Below, piece by piece: positions 36,253-44,825 of a DNA stretch of 64,000 bases. The stretch's first letter is position 1. The number at the start of each line of letters is the position of its first letter. The position numbers were made by a program, and so were the translations under genes. A model generated the notes under the pieces. It saw nothing but the letters and a program-made list of their open reading frames with translations, did not search any database and had not been told where the DNA came from. This DNA is from Deltaproteobacteria bacterium (GTDB taxonomy: Bacteria; Myxococcota; B64-G9): positions 19,903-83,902 of the forward strand of contig JAFCZJ010000004.1 of the NCBI GenBank assembly GCA_019314375.1, written 5' to 3'.

Positions 36253-37563
36253 ATGTCTCCTTCCGCCGCCATCGATCGTTACTTGAAGCGCCACGCTCAT
36301 GCCATGTCCGAGGCCCACGATTGGCCGGCACCCGCGTCTGATTTGTCCCTGGTTGTGGTCATACCCTGCCTCGCCGAGAGCCAAAGCATCGGGTCGGTGC
36401 TGGACTCTCTGGAGCTTGGCTTTGCGCGCTTTGAGGCGGTGGAAGTCTTGTTGGTGGTCAACCAGCCGGAAGATGCCCCGGCCCATGTGAGCGAAGACAA
36501 CCAGGCCACGATGGCTGCGTTGGCCTCGCGCACAGGCTCCCTGCACCTGCACGTGCTGGATCGGGCCTCGCCTGGAATGGCCTTGGATCCCCAGCAGGCA
36601 GGCGTGGGTCTGGCGCGGCGTCTCGGCATGGATCTGGCTTTGCGCCGCCTGGTGGCCGCCGGCCGCAGCGGGCAGGCCTGCATCGCCTGTTTGGACGCCG
36701 ACAGCCCGGTGGCACCTGGTTATCTGGATGAGTTGCTGCGGGTTTTTGCTTCCGAAGACCAGCCCTTGGCCGGGGTTTGTGCCTATCGCCATCCAGTGGA
36801 TGATCCGGACCCCGAGTTGGCTCAGGCCATGGTGGCCTACGAGTTGTGGATGCGTTATTTCGAGCAGGGCTTGCGCCTGACCGCTTCGCCTTTTTCATAT
36901 CCCACCATCGGTTCCTGCATCGTTTGTTCGGCCCATGGCTATGCCCTGGCCGACGGCATGCCGCCACGGCAAGCGGGCGAGGATTTTCATTTTTTCCAGA
37001 AGCTCATCAAGTTGGCCAGCGACGAGCGACCCGTGTTGCGTCTAAGGGCGCAAGTCCACCCTTCGGCGCGACCTTCCTGGCGGGTGCCCCTTTTTGGCAC
37101 GGGACGGGCCTTGCTGCGTTGCCTGGAGGAGGGGCCGGACGCTTATCGCCTGGTGGAACCGCCCGAGGCTTTCTTCGAGATTCAGCCCTTTTTCGCGGCC
37201 CTAAAAGAAGGCTTCGTTGCGCCGGAAATTCTTCGCGCGGCGGCCGGCCCGCGGCTGGCCGCCTTCATGGAGGCCGAGCGAGGTTGGCAGCGTTTGGAGT
37301 CTATTCGGGCCAACCAATCCAGCGCCGAGCGTTTTGCCCGGGCGGCCATGCATTGGTTCGATGGGCTGCGTATCGTGCGTTACGCTCACCATCTGGCTGA
37401 TGAGTTGGGCCGTGTGCCGGTCATGGACGCCTTGCAGCGGCTGGCAAAGCAGGCCGGAGGTCCCTTGCTTTCAGGGCTTGAAAGCCTACCGGCCCCGGTG
37501 GGTTTCCCCCCCGAACTGTCCTTGCAGCGTGAAATGTTGGAGTTGCTCAGGTCGCTAGATTGA
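36253..37563 (+). CDS. GT-A-fold glycosyltransferase-like protein
   Basis: A 436-residue soluble protein. LSLVVVIPCLAESQSI near residue 30 is the first strand and donor-binding loop of family 2-type glycosyltransferases, and ACIACLDADSPVAPGYLDE holds a DxD motif. Later, GEDFHFFQKLIKLA fits the acceptor/base ED motif. The C-terminal 130 residues are helical and not recognised. No sugar-pathway genes are adjacent, so donor and acceptor are unknown. It begins 28 nt after imuB on the same strand and may be read through from it; it overlaps the convergent cyclase gene by 17 nt. Confidence 0.7.
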   Translation: MSPSAAIDRYLKRHAHAMSEAHDWPAPASDLSLVVVIPCLAESQSIGSVLDSLELGFARFEAVEVLLVVNQPEDAPAHVSEDNQATMAALASRTGSLHLHVLDRASPGMALDPQQAGVGLARRLGMDLALRRLVAAGRSGQACIACLDADSPVAPGYLDELLRVFASEDQPLAGVCAYRHPVDDPDPELAQAMVAYELWMRYFEQGLRLTASPFSYPTIGSCIVCSAHGYALADGMPPRQAGEDFHFFQKLIKLASDERPVLRLRAQVHPSARPSWRVPLFGTGRALLRCLEEGPDAYRLVEPPEAFFEIQPFFAALKEGFVAPEILRAAAGPRLAAFMEAERGWQRLESIRANQSSAERFARAAMHWFDGLRIVRYAHHLADELGRVPVMDALQRLAKQAGGPLLSGLESLPAPVGFPPELSLQREMLELLRSLD

Positions 37564-38875
37564 CGGGCATGGTGGCACCGCCTTCGAGTTCGGCCATTCG
37601 TTGCAGTTTGTACAGGTGCACCTGTTTTTCTCGTCCCTTTACCTGGTGCATGCCCAGATCTTCCACCCGCAGGCTGTTTGGGGGCGCGGCATCCAGGGTT
37701 TCTTGGCTGAGCAGCACGTCCGTGTTCGCGGAGCGGGTTAGGCCCTCAATGCGTGAGGCCAGGTTGACCACGTCGCCGATGACCGTGTAGTCCTTCCGGC
37801 GTTGGCTGCCGATGGATCCCAAGAGCACGGATCCGGTGTGCAAGCCCACCCCGATGCGGGTGCCCTCGCCGTCGGGGCGCGGGATTTTTCGAGCTTCGCG
37901 GGCCATCTCCAATGCGGCCTTTGCGGCGATCACGGCGTGCATGGGCTGGACCTCGGGTGCCCCAAAGACCGCCAGCAGGCCGTCGCCCATGAATTTGTTG
38001 ACCATGCCTCCATGTCGGGCGATGACCTCGCAAACCACGGTGAAATAACTGTTGAGATAAGTCACCACTTCTTCCGGGCTGTGCCCGAAAGCCAAGGGCG
38101 TGAAGTCGCGGATGTCGGCGAAGAGCACCGTGGCCTGGCGGCGTTCACCACCCAGTTGCACGCCGTCTTGGCTCAGGCGCTCCAGGGCTTGAGGAGAGAC
38201 ATAAGCGCCGAAGAGATCGCCCAATCGTTCTTGTTCGAGCACGGCTTCGGCTGAGCGGGTGCTCAACTGTCGGCCGATGCTGGCCAGCAGGGCCGCGAGG
38301 CCGCCGGCCAGCAAAAGGTAGATGGCGTGTTGGATGGCAAAGTCCAGGCCCAGGCTGGGGAGCCTGACCAGTTCCGCCGGATCCATGTGGCTTCGGGCCA
38401 AGGCGTAGATGCCCAGATGTTGGGCCGCCGCAAGGCTGCCTGCGTACCAGGCCAGACGCGGGTTCATGCGCAGGCCGGCCGCCATGACCGCCAGAAAGCT
38501 CAGCAGATGCGGCGTGGAGGTCAGGGCGTAGGCACCGCCCATCCAGAACACGTCCATCAGGCTGGCGAATTTGGTTGCGCTGACCTCCAGGGTGACGTTC
38601 AGGCCTCGGATAAAGCGGGGTTGGATGCTTTTTTTGAGCAGGGGCTGGACCAGGGCGATGTGGTAGAGGCCCAAGACCAGCGTGATGCTCAGCAGGCTTA
38701 AGCCCAAGCCCATGTTCAGAGTGAAGGCGATCCAAATTGAAATCATGGCCCCTGCCGCGGCCACAAAGATGGTGTAGCGGGAGATGCGCAGTTCGTGTGC
38801 CGTGTTGAGCGCGTTGAATTCGGCGTGCAGTCGTTCGCGCAAGCTGGCTGGGGCCAGAGTGGTGATTTCAGACAT
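37547..38875 (-). CDS. Membrane-bound class III adenylate/guanylate cyclase
   Basis: A protein of 442 residues from the ATG at 38875. The N-terminal half has about six hydrophobic helices (for example FVAAAGAMISIWIAFTLNM and AIYLLLAGGLAALLASIG). A short linker with FGAYVSPQALERL leads to a class III cyclase domain. The two metal-binding Asp are visible in ATVLFADIRDFTPLAF and VNKFMGDGLLAVFGAP, with IGVGLHTGSVLLGSIGS and DYTVIGDVVNLASRIE after them. It should make cAMP or cGMP in response to a membrane signal. A TTG start at 38935 would add 20 residues but reads into the toxin-antitoxin promoter and is less likely. Confidence 0.9.
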   Translation of the reverse strand: MSEITTLAPASLRERLHAEFNALNTAHELRISRYTIFVAAAGAMISIWIAFTLNMGLGLSLLSITLVLGLYHIALVQPLLKKSIQPRFIRGLNVTLEVSATKFASLMDVFWMGGAYALTSTPHLLSFLAVMAAGLRMNPRLAWYAGSLAAAQHLGIYALARSHMDPAELVRLPSLGLDFAIQHAIYLLLAGGLAALLASIGRQLSTRSAEAVLEQERLGDLFGAYVSPQALERLSQDGVQLGGERRQATVLFADIRDFTPLAFGHSPEEVVTYLNSYFTVVCEVIARHGGMVNKFMGDGLLAVFGAPEVQPMHAVIAAKAALEMAREARKIPRPDGEGTRIGVGLHTGSVLLGSIGSQRRKDYTVIGDVVNLASRIEGLTRSANTDVLLSQETLDAAPPNSLRVEDLGMHQVKGREKQVHLYKLQRMAELEGGATMPVNLAT

Positions 38876-38922
38876 GTCCGGAGGGGAGCATGGGGGCGCT
38901 TGGCTGTCAAGCTCGCGGTGTC

Positions 38923-38956
38923 TTGAGATGTACAAGTAGATTTGCTATGATGTACA
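38923..38956 (+). promoter_or_regulatory. Promoter and operator of the Phd/PIN module
   Basis: TTGAGA (38923-38928) and TATGAT (38946-38951) are separated by exactly 17 bp, a good sigma-70-type promoter. Two copies of GATGTACA (38927-38934 and 38949-38956) each contain the palindrome TGTACA and overlap the -35 and -10 regions. They are 22 bp apart, two helical turns, as expected for cooperative binding of the Phd dimer. The antitoxin ATG lies at 38978, after GGGGAGGTG. Confidence 0.8.
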
Positions 38957-38977
38957 GGTCGCAAGGGGAGGTGTATC

Positions 38978-39259
38978 ATGGCCGATCGTTGGAGCATCGC
39001 GGAAGCACGCAAGCATTTTGCCGAACTCATCGAGTCGGCGGTCAAGGAACCCCAGGCGGTCTATCGCCGTGATCGCCTGGTGGCCCTGGTGGTGGATCCT
39101 GAGATGCTGAAGGAGTTTGTGGCTTGGAAGGAGGAACGAGCGGGGAGGTCCATCGCCGACGCCTTTGACGAGTTGCGGCAACTCTGCCGCGCGGAGGGCT
39201 ATCGACTGCGCGTGCCGGTTCGAAAGAATCGTCCCAATCCCTTCGCGGAGGAGTCATGA
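38978..39259 (+). CDS. Phd/YefM-type antitoxin
   Basis: A 93-residue protein. DRWSIAEARKHFAELIESA followed by AVYRRDRLVALVV is the Phd/YefM fold that dimerises and binds operator DNA. The C-terminal half is charged and probably disordered until it wraps the toxin. It overlaps the PIN toxin gene as ATGA, the usual coupling in these modules, and is preceded by a promoter carrying a duplicated site. Confidence 0.88.
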   Translation: MADRWSIAEARKHFAELIESAVKEPQAVYRRDRLVALVVDPEMLKEFVAWKEERAGRSIADAFDELRQLCRAEGYRLRVPVRKNRPNPFAEES

Positions 39260-39657
39260 GCCTGCGGGATTTGGTGGACACGAACGTTTTGAGCGAATTG
39301 GTCAAGCGTCGACCCAACGCCGGGGTGCTTGCTTGGGCGGAGCAGGTGAGGGTGTTGGCTTTGAGTCCGGTGGTGATCGAGGAGATTCATTACGGTTTGA
39401 GTTGGCGGCCCAATCAGCGCATCTCAAAGTGGTTCGAGAATTTTTTGGCGCAGCACTGCCAGATCCTGCCCATCACCCAGCAGATAGCGGAAGAGGCGGG
39501 CCAACTCCGCGGACGATTGAAAGCCAAGGGTCAGTCCCGCAGCCAGGCGGACATGTTGCTGGCGGCCACGGCCCTTGAGCATGGACTGGTGCTGGTCAGC
39601 CGCAACACCAGGGATTTCGGGGGCTGCGGCATTTCTTTGCTGAATCCATTTTCTTAG
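39256..39657 (+). CDS. PIN-domain toxin (VapC/FitB type)
   Basis: A 133-residue predicted Mg-dependent RNase. The acidic residues of the PIN site are present: DLVDTNVLSELV (first Asp), VVIEEIHYGL (Glu), QADMLLAATALEHG (Asp in the third motif) and LVSRNTRDFGG (last Asp). The motif NTRDF is typical of FitB-like toxins. It is coupled to the Phd antitoxin by an ATGA overlap and is followed by a T-rich stretch. Confidence 0.9.
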   Translation: MSLRDLVDTNVLSELVKRRPNAGVLAWAEQVRVLALSPVVIEEIHYGLSWRPNQRISKWFENFLAQHCQILPITQQIAEEAGQLRGRLKAKGQSRSQADMLLAATALEHGLVLVSRNTRDFGGCGISLLNPFS

Positions 39658-39696
39658 AAATAATTTTTTTGTTTGTCCATTGGGGGGGGCAGGAGT

Positions 39697-40092
39697 TCAG
39701 GGCGCTGTGAACATGTCCTCTTTGTGAAGTTTCTTGTCGAAGGTGGCCACAAGATTGGCTCCGGCTTGTCGCGCGGATTCGCGAATCATGTAGTCGGCAA
39801 AGTCACCCCGACCGATTTCGTATGCGTGAATGGCGCGCAACACATGGTCTGGGTGTTGAAATGCAAGCTGTCGGGCCGCGGTGAGTTGTTTTAGTGCATC
39901 GGCGATTTGAGGTCGCGAGAAGTCGTAACAGGCCCGAAGGACCCAGACGAGTTCGCAGACGACAATGTCCGCGACATGGGCTGTTTGGCCTTCGGCGTCG
40001 AGTTTTTTGACCAGGGCCATGGCTTTCTTTGCTTGTGCCGCGTCGTCTCCCACCAGGATGCGAACGAGGACGTTGGTATCGAGTGAGATCAT
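39697..40092 (-). CDS. PIN-domain toxin (VapC type), second module
   Basis: A 131-residue protein. ISLDTNVLVRILVGDD holds the first Asp, VVCELVWVLRA the Glu, IGRGDFADYMI the third acid and LVATFDKKLHK the last Asp, which makes a complete VapC active site. It is translated after the AbrB-type antitoxin with an ATGA overlap and is oriented tail to tail with the first module (39 nt between the stops). The two PIN proteins are clearly different in sequence, so this is not a tandem duplication. Confidence 0.9.
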   Translation of the reverse strand: MISLDTNVLVRILVGDDAAQAKKAMALVKKLDAEGQTAHVADIVVCELVWVLRACYDFSRPQIADALKQLTAARQLAFQHPDHVLRAIHAYEIGRGDFADYMIRESARQAGANLVATFDKKLHKEDMFTAP

Positions 40093-40328
40093 GTCCCCGA
40101 GGCCGCCCGCTCAATGGCCGCGTCCATGTCCTCGATACTGACGCCTTTGCGCTTGCTTGGGAGTATTCCAAATAGGTCCTTGAGATCCGTGGTTTCGGGG
40201 CGAAGTTCGACCACGCCGTCATCGCGGACAAGAAACGACACCCGGTCTCCCGTATCCAGATCCAGGGCCTTTCGGACCTGCTTGGGAATCGTGACTTGTC
40301 CCTTCGAGGTCATGGTGGAAACCGGCAT
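40089..40328 (-). CDS. AbrB/MazE-type antitoxin (VapB-like)
   Basis: A 79-residue protein with the swapped-hairpin AbrB signature MTSKGQVTIPKQVRKALDL, then GDRVSFLVRDDGVVELRP. The tail, SIEDMDAAIERAASG, is the helix that usually neutralises the PIN toxin. The Shine-Dalgarno sequence AAGGAG precedes the ATG by 6 nt, and a palindromic operator lies just upstream. Confidence 0.92.
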   Translation of the reverse strand: MPVSTMTSKGQVTIPKQVRKALDLDTGDRVSFLVRDDGVVELRPETTDLKDLFGILPSKRKGVSIEDMDAAIERAASGT

Positions 40329-40353
40329 GCCGACTCCTTACATTATCTGCAAT

Positions 40354-40391
40354 CCTTACTTTATAGTAAGGCATTTTTGTTTTGTTGTCAA
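40354..40391 (-). promoter_or_regulatory. Promoter and palindromic operator of the AbrB/PIN module
   Basis: On the minus strand there is a perfect TTGACA (40386-40391), a 17-bp spacer and TACTAT (40363-40368). The -10 is covered by the palindrome CCTTACT-TTAT-AGTAAGG (40354-40371). An extra half-site, CCTTAC, lies at 40336-40341 near the Shine-Dalgarno sequence. This is what an autorepressed antitoxin operon should look like. Confidence 0.85.
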
Positions 40392-40431
40392 GGCTCGATT
40401 TTTTTGTGGCCCTCGTCAGATGCCCTGGATA

Positions 40432-40447
40432 CTGTACGGTTGTTCAG
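40432..40447. promoter_or_regulatory. LexA-like SOS box upstream of dnaE2
   Basis: CTGTACGGTTGTTCAG is 14/16 identical to the site before imuA at 34234-34249. It is 30 nt upstream of the dnaE2 ATG and about 40 nt from the divergent antitoxin promoter. Confidence 0.75.
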
Positions 40448-40477
40448 TGGTTTGTTTTGGAGGACATCGGAGAGTCT

Positions 40478-43400
40478 ATGGTGACCTATGTGGAGCTTCG
40501 GGCCAAGAGTGCCTTTAGTTTTTTGCGCGCAGCCAGCGATCCGGAGGCTCTGGCGGCTCGGGCGGCTGAGTTGGAGCTTGGCTGTGTGGCTTTGGCCGAT
40601 GTGGATGGTGTGTACAGCGCGCCGCGTTTTCATTTGGCGACTCGAGCGCAGGGTGTTCGTCCCCTGGTGGGCGCGGACGTCAGCCTGGAAGAAGGCGGGC
40701 GTGTGTTGTTGTTGGTGCGCACTCGGCAGGGCTACCGCAATTTGTGTCGTCTGTTGACCTTGGGTCATGCCGGGCGCTCCAAGGGCTCAAGCGCGGTGAG
40801 CCTGAGCAAGCTTGCCGAGCACGCGCCGGGTTTGCTCTGCCTGAGTGGCGATTGCATTGAGCGTGCCGCCGGTTTCGAGCAGGCTCGGCAGCGGCTTGAT
40901 TTTTTGCAGCGGGCCTTGGGTCGAGGGCATTTGTGGGTGGAACTGCACCGACATCTCAAGCGCGTCGACGGGCCGCGCAATGCCCGACGCATGGCCGTGG
41001 CCCGGGCTTTGGGTTTGGGCCTGGTGGCCAGCAACGACGTGCGCTACGCACGAGCCGCCGACCGGCGCGTGTTGGACGTGTTTTCTTGCCTGCGGGCGCA
41101 CCGTCGCATCGATAATGCGGGGCGCCGCCTGGAGGCCAACAGCGAGCGTCACTTGAAGTCGGCGGCCCAGATGCGCGAACTTTTTGCCGATTTGCCCGAG
41201 GCCATCGACAACACTTTGCGGGTGGCCGAGCGCTGTGTTTTCAGCCTGGAGGATTTGGGCTATCGCTTTCCCGACTTCCCGGTGCCCTCGGGCGAGACGG
41301 TTTCTGGTTACCTGCACAAGTTGGTGCAGGCCGGTGCCCGTTGGCGCTATCGACCCTTGGAGCCACGCCACAAAGCCCAGTTGGCCCGTGAGTTGGCCCT
41401 CATCACCAAGCTTTCCTTGGGGGGCTACTTTTTGGTGGTCTGGGACATCGCCCGCTATTGCCGCGAGCAGGGCATCTTGGCCCAGGGACGGGGCTCGGCC
41501 GCCAACAGCGCCGTGTGCTATGCCCTGGGCATCACGGCCGTGGACCCGGTGGGCATGGGTTTGCTTTTTGAGCGTTTTTTGAGCGAAGAGCGAGGTTCCT
41601 GGCCGGACATCGATTTGGATCTGCCCTCGGGGGCGAAGCGCGAGCAGGTCATCCAATACGTTTACCGTCGCTATGGTCGGCACGGGGCCGCCATGACCGC
41701 CAACGTGATCACCTACCGCAAACGCTCGGCCTTGCGTGAGGTGGGCAAGGTCATGGGGCTGGACCCTGAGCGCTTGGCCCGGGTGACCGCGTTGAGCCGG
41801 GGGCATGGCAAGCCCCTGGAAGAGGCCTGTGTCGAGGTGGGTTTTCCACCCGGCGACAAGCGGGTGGGGCAGTTCCTTGAGTTGGTGGAGGCCTTGCAGC
41901 ACTTGCCCCGGCACTTGGGCCAACACAGCGGCGGCATGGTCATCGCCGCTGGGCGTTTGGACGAGGTGGTTCCTTTGGAGCCGGCCAGCATGCCCGGTCG
42001 CACCGTGGTTCAGTGGGACAAGGACGACTGCGCCGAGATGGGTATCATCAAGGTGGATCTTTTGGGTCTGGGTATGCTCAAGGTGCTGGAGGAAGCCGTG
42101 CCTCTGGTGTTGGCCCATGAGGGGGTTAAGATTGATTTGGCCCACCTGCCCGCCGATGATCCCACTGTCTACGCCATGTTGCAGCGGGCCGATACCTTGG
42201 GTGTCTTTCAGGTGGAGAGCCGAGCCCAGATGGCCACCCTGCCACGCATGAAGCCTCGAAAATTTTATGATCTGGTCATCGAGGTGGCCTTGATTCGTCC
42301 CGGCCCCATCGTGGGGAAGATGGTGCATCCCTACTTGAACCGCCGCGCCGGCCGTGAGCCGGTACGCTACGCCCACCCGATGCTGGAGCCCATCTTGTCC
42401 CGCACCCTGGGCGTGCCCTTGTTTCAGGAGCAGATCATGCGAGTGGCCATGACGGCTGCGGGCTTCTCCGCGGGCCAGGCCGAGCAACTGCGTCGGGCCA
42501 TGACCCACAAGCGCTCGCCTGAGCGCATGGCGGAGATGGCCGAGTTGTTGAGACGGGGCATGGCTGAACGTGGCATCACGGGGCAGGCCGCCGAGGAAAT
42601 CGTGCATGCCATCGCTTCGTTTGCGCTTTATGGTTTCCCCGAGTCTCATGCCGCAAGCTTCGCGCTCATCGTTTACGCCTCGGCTTATCTCAAGGCTCAC
42701 CATCCGGCGGCTTTCTATTGCGCGTTGCTCAACGCTTGGCCCATGGGTTTTTATCACCCGGCCAGCATCGTCAAGGACGCCCAGCGTCATGGGCAGGCTT
42801 TTCGATCGGTGGATGTATCCCATTCAGGAGTCAAGTGTCGTATTGAGGCCGATGGGGCCTTGCGTTTGGGTTTGCGTTTCGTGACCGGGCTGCGTCGAGA
42901 GGCGGCCGAGGCCGTCGAGCGAGAACAGCCTTTTGCTGACCTGAAGGACTTGCAGGGTCGCTGTTTCTTGCATCGGGACGAGTTGGGGGCTTTGGCGGAG
43001 TTGGGGGCTTTCGCTTCTTTGGGCTTGAAGCGTCGCGAGGCGGCCTGGCAGGTGGCGGCCATGGAGGCCGAGGGCCATGGTTTGCTGGCTCGCTTACCCA
43101 GCGACCGCGCGCGAAGTCCCCTGGTCGAGATGAGCGCGGCGGAACAGACGGCGGCGGATTTTCGCGGGGCCGGTTTAACCACCGGCCCTCACCCGATAGC
43201 CCATTTGCGGGAGGGCTTGCGTCATCTGGGGGCCTTGCCGGCGGCCAGCTTGGCCTTGCGTCGCCATGGCGAGCAGGTGGCCTGCGCCGGTTTGGTCATT
43301 ACCCGGCAGCGGCCGGGCACGGCCCACGGCATGTGTTTTTTGACTCTGGAAGACGAGAGCGGCCTGGCCAACGTGGTCATCACCCCGGATGTCTTCGAAG

Positions 43401-43543
43401 CCAATCGGGCCCTGCTGGTGAGTGCCGGCACCCTGCAGGTCTTCGGCAAGCTGGAGATTCGAGACGGGGTTTGTAACTTGAAAGCTTCGCGCTTCGTCGG
43501 CTTGGATCACGGCATCACGCAGCCGTCGAGAGACTTTCATTGA
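40478..43543 (+). CDS. dnaE2: Error-prone DNA polymerase DnaE2
   Basis: A C-family polymerase used for translesion synthesis with ImuA and ImuB. The 1021-residue protein has an N-terminal PHP domain (YVELRAKSAFSFLRAASDPE), a palm with RGSAANSAVCYALGIT and the catalytic PDIDLD at residues 376-381, the finger region GMVIAAGRLDEVVPLEPAS, HhH motifs, and a C-terminal OB domain (GLVITRQRPGTAHGMCFLTL). The length and the lack of a long C-terminal clamp and tau tail separate it from replicative DnaE1. The ATG at 40478 is preceded by GGAGAG and lies just after the LexA-like box. Confidence 0.95.
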   Translation: MVTYVELRAKSAFSFLRAASDPEALAARAAELELGCVALADVDGVYSAPRFHLATRAQGVRPLVGADVSLEEGGRVLLLVRTRQGYRNLCRLLTLGHAGRSKGSSAVSLSKLAEHAPGLLCLSGDCIERAAGFEQARQRLDFLQRALGRGHLWVELHRHLKRVDGPRNARRMAVARALGLGLVASNDVRYARAADRRVLDVFSCLRAHRRIDNAGRRLEANSERHLKSAAQMRELFADLPEAIDNTLRVAERCVFSLEDLGYRFPDFPVPSGETVSGYLHKLVQAGARWRYRPLEPRHKAQLARELALITKLSLGGYFLVVWDIARYCREQGILAQGRGSAANSAVCYALGITAVDPVGMGLLFERFLSEERGSWPDIDLDLPSGAKREQVIQYVYRRYGRHGAAMTANVITYRKRSALREVGKVMGLDPERLARVTALSRGHGKPLEEACVEVGFPPGDKRVGQFLELVEALQHLPRHLGQHSGGMVIAAGRLDEVVPLEPASMPGRTVVQWDKDDCAEMGIIKVDLLGLGMLKVLEEAVPLVLAHEGVKIDLAHLPADDPTVYAMLQRADTLGVFQVESRAQMATLPRMKPRKFYDLVIEVALIRPGPIVGKMVHPYLNRRAGREPVRYAHPMLEPILSRTLGVPLFQEQIMRVAMTAAGFSAGQAEQLRRAMTHKRSPERMAEMAELLRRGMAERGITGQAAEEIVHAIASFALYGFPESHAASFALIVYASAYLKAHHPAAFYCALLNAWPMGFYHPASIVKDAQRHGQAFRSVDVSHSGVKCRIEADGALRLGLRFVTGLRREAAEAVEREQPFADLKDLQGRCFLHRDELGALAELGAFASLGLKRREAAWQVAAMEAEGHGLLARLPSDRARSPLVEMSAAEQTAADFRGAGLTTGPHPIAHLREGLRHLGALPAASLALRRHGEQVACAGLVITRQRPGTAHGMCFLTLEDESGLANVVITPDVFEANRALLVSAGTLQVFGKLEIRDGVCNLKASRFVGLDHGITQPSRDFH

Positions 43544-43614
43544 CAGCCCGGACTTCCAGATGCTTGCCTTCCGGGACGAATCGTGGGATTTAATGATGGC
43601 ATTTTGGAGGTGCC

Positions 43615-43830
43615 ATGAGCGACGACAAACCTTTGAGCGAACTCGAAACCATGAAGCTGCCCTTGCAGCTCATCAAGCTCCTAAGCTCCAACCCGGGTGC
43701 CAACGCCGCCTTCGAGGAACTGCCGGCTGAGGTTCAGCGGCAGAAAATCGAGTGGGTGGCGGAGGCCACAAGCGCAGAAGATCGGGAGAAACGCTCCGAG
43801 CAGGTAATGGCGCAGCTGCTTAATCCTTGA
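43615..43830 (+). CDS. Small YdeI-like C-terminal-domain protein
   Basis: A 71-residue protein with a strong Shine-Dalgarno sequence (TTGGAGGTG). The stretch AAFEELPAEVQRQKIEWVAE and the following AEDREKRSEQVMAQL look like the C-terminal helical part of YdeI/OmpD-associated proteins, but the N-terminal domain of that family is absent. It may be a stand-alone small version. It lies 71 nt after dnaE2 and may be co-transcribed; its role is unknown. Confidence 0.55.
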   Translation: MSDDKPLSELETMKLPLQLIKLLSSNPGANAAFEELPAEVQRQKIEWVAEATSAEDREKRSEQVMAQLLNP

Positions 43831-43839
43831 GCGAATGGT

Positions 43840-44739
43840 TCAGGACGCGGATTGTTCCGATCCCAGCACCACCAATTTGCCGCAGTTTGTCTTGTCGTAG
43901 CCAGGCGTTTCGCTTGAGCTTCTGATTTCTTCCAACACGAATTCCAAGAAACGCGCCACCCGCGGGTGGGATACGAAGTTGGCCGGCACGGCCAGGTCGA
44001 AGGACTCTGTGTGCAGTGGAGCGAAGTCCAGGCCGGCTCGCTCGGCCGCCACGCGAATGCCTAAACCCAAGTCCGCCTGGCCCGATCGGATGGCCAAGGC
44101 CAACTCCAGATGGGAGGCAAAAGGACCCACCATGACGAAGTCCTTGCTGTCGACCTCCGCTTCGGCCAGCAGGCGCGTCCAGAGTCTGTGGGTGCCCGAG
44201 GCTTCTTGTCGTTGGGCGATGCGGAGTTTTTGGCCCGATAGTTTTTTTAAGTCATCCAGCTTATCACCGCGGCCCGTAGCGAAGAGCAGGCCCTGCTGGC
44301 GAGCGAAGAGATGCACAAGGTAGCTGCCCTGTTCCATGCGAGGCAAGCCCTGTTCGCGCGGGTTGACATGCAGGCCCGCCAGATGAGCTTGTCCCGCGGC
44401 CAGGGCTTCCAGGCCCGCCACCGAACCCACCGAGGCCATGGGCACGGCGCTGTGGCGAATCTGCTGGTAGCGTTCCACGACCTGGCCCAGCAACCAGTCA
44501 TCGCTGCCTTGGAGGATCAGCAAATCTTCCAGCAGGCCGGTCATCAGCCCGCCGCTGGGATAGACCGTGTGTTCGGCCACCCATCGATCGATGAGCGCCT
44601 GAGGAAAGAGCCACTTGCCCGATACTCGAGCCGCGGGCAGTTTGCCCTTCGCCACCAGCGCGTAAACTTTTTTTTCGTTGAGCCGCAGGTAGCGGGCTAC
44701 CTCTCGGGTGGTCATGTAGCGTGGGTTTTCGTCGGCCAT
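43840..44739 (-). CDS. HTH (excisionase-type) regulator with PBP-like ligand domain
   Basis: A protein of 299 residues. The N-terminus, YMTTREVARYLRLNEKKVYALVAKGKLPAARV, is the winged HTH of the excisionase/MerR-like family. Residues about 75-290 resemble a periplasmic-binding-protein-like domain used by some one-component regulators: SVGSVAGLEALAAGQAHLAG, RIAQRQEASGTHRLWTRLL, AIRSGQADLGLGIRVAAERAGL. In other bacteria this pairing is linked to molybdate or small-ligand sensing. It is divergent from a purine/uracil-type permease with a shared 86-nt promoter region, so it probably controls that gene in response to the transported compound. The ATG at 44739 is chosen; a TTG at 44778 is possible. 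Confidence 0.75.
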   Translation of the reverse strand: MADENPRYMTTREVARYLRLNEKKVYALVAKGKLPAARVSGKWLFPQALIDRWVAEHTVYPSGGLMTGLLEDLLILQGSDDWLLGQVVERYQQIRHSAVPMASVGSVAGLEALAAGQAHLAGLHVNPREQGLPRMEQGSYLVHLFARQQGLLFATGRGDKLDDLKKLSGQKLRIAQRQEASGTHRLWTRLLAEAEVDSKDFVMVGPFASHLELALAIRSGQADLGLGIRVAAERAGLDFAPLHTESFDLAVPANFVSHPRVARFLEFVLEEIRSSSETPGYDKTNCGKLVVLGSEQSAS

Positions 44740-44825
44740 GATGGGCGAAAGCGTATCAGCATTGTCGCCCCCGGACAATTTTCCGAGGCTTGACTTGGGC
44801 CGAGCCTCGACCTATGCCTTGGACC

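Noticed and set aside
40787..42823. A 678-codon open frame antisense to dnaE2
   Set aside because: GC-rich codon shadow; dnaE2 motifs are intact on the plus strand.
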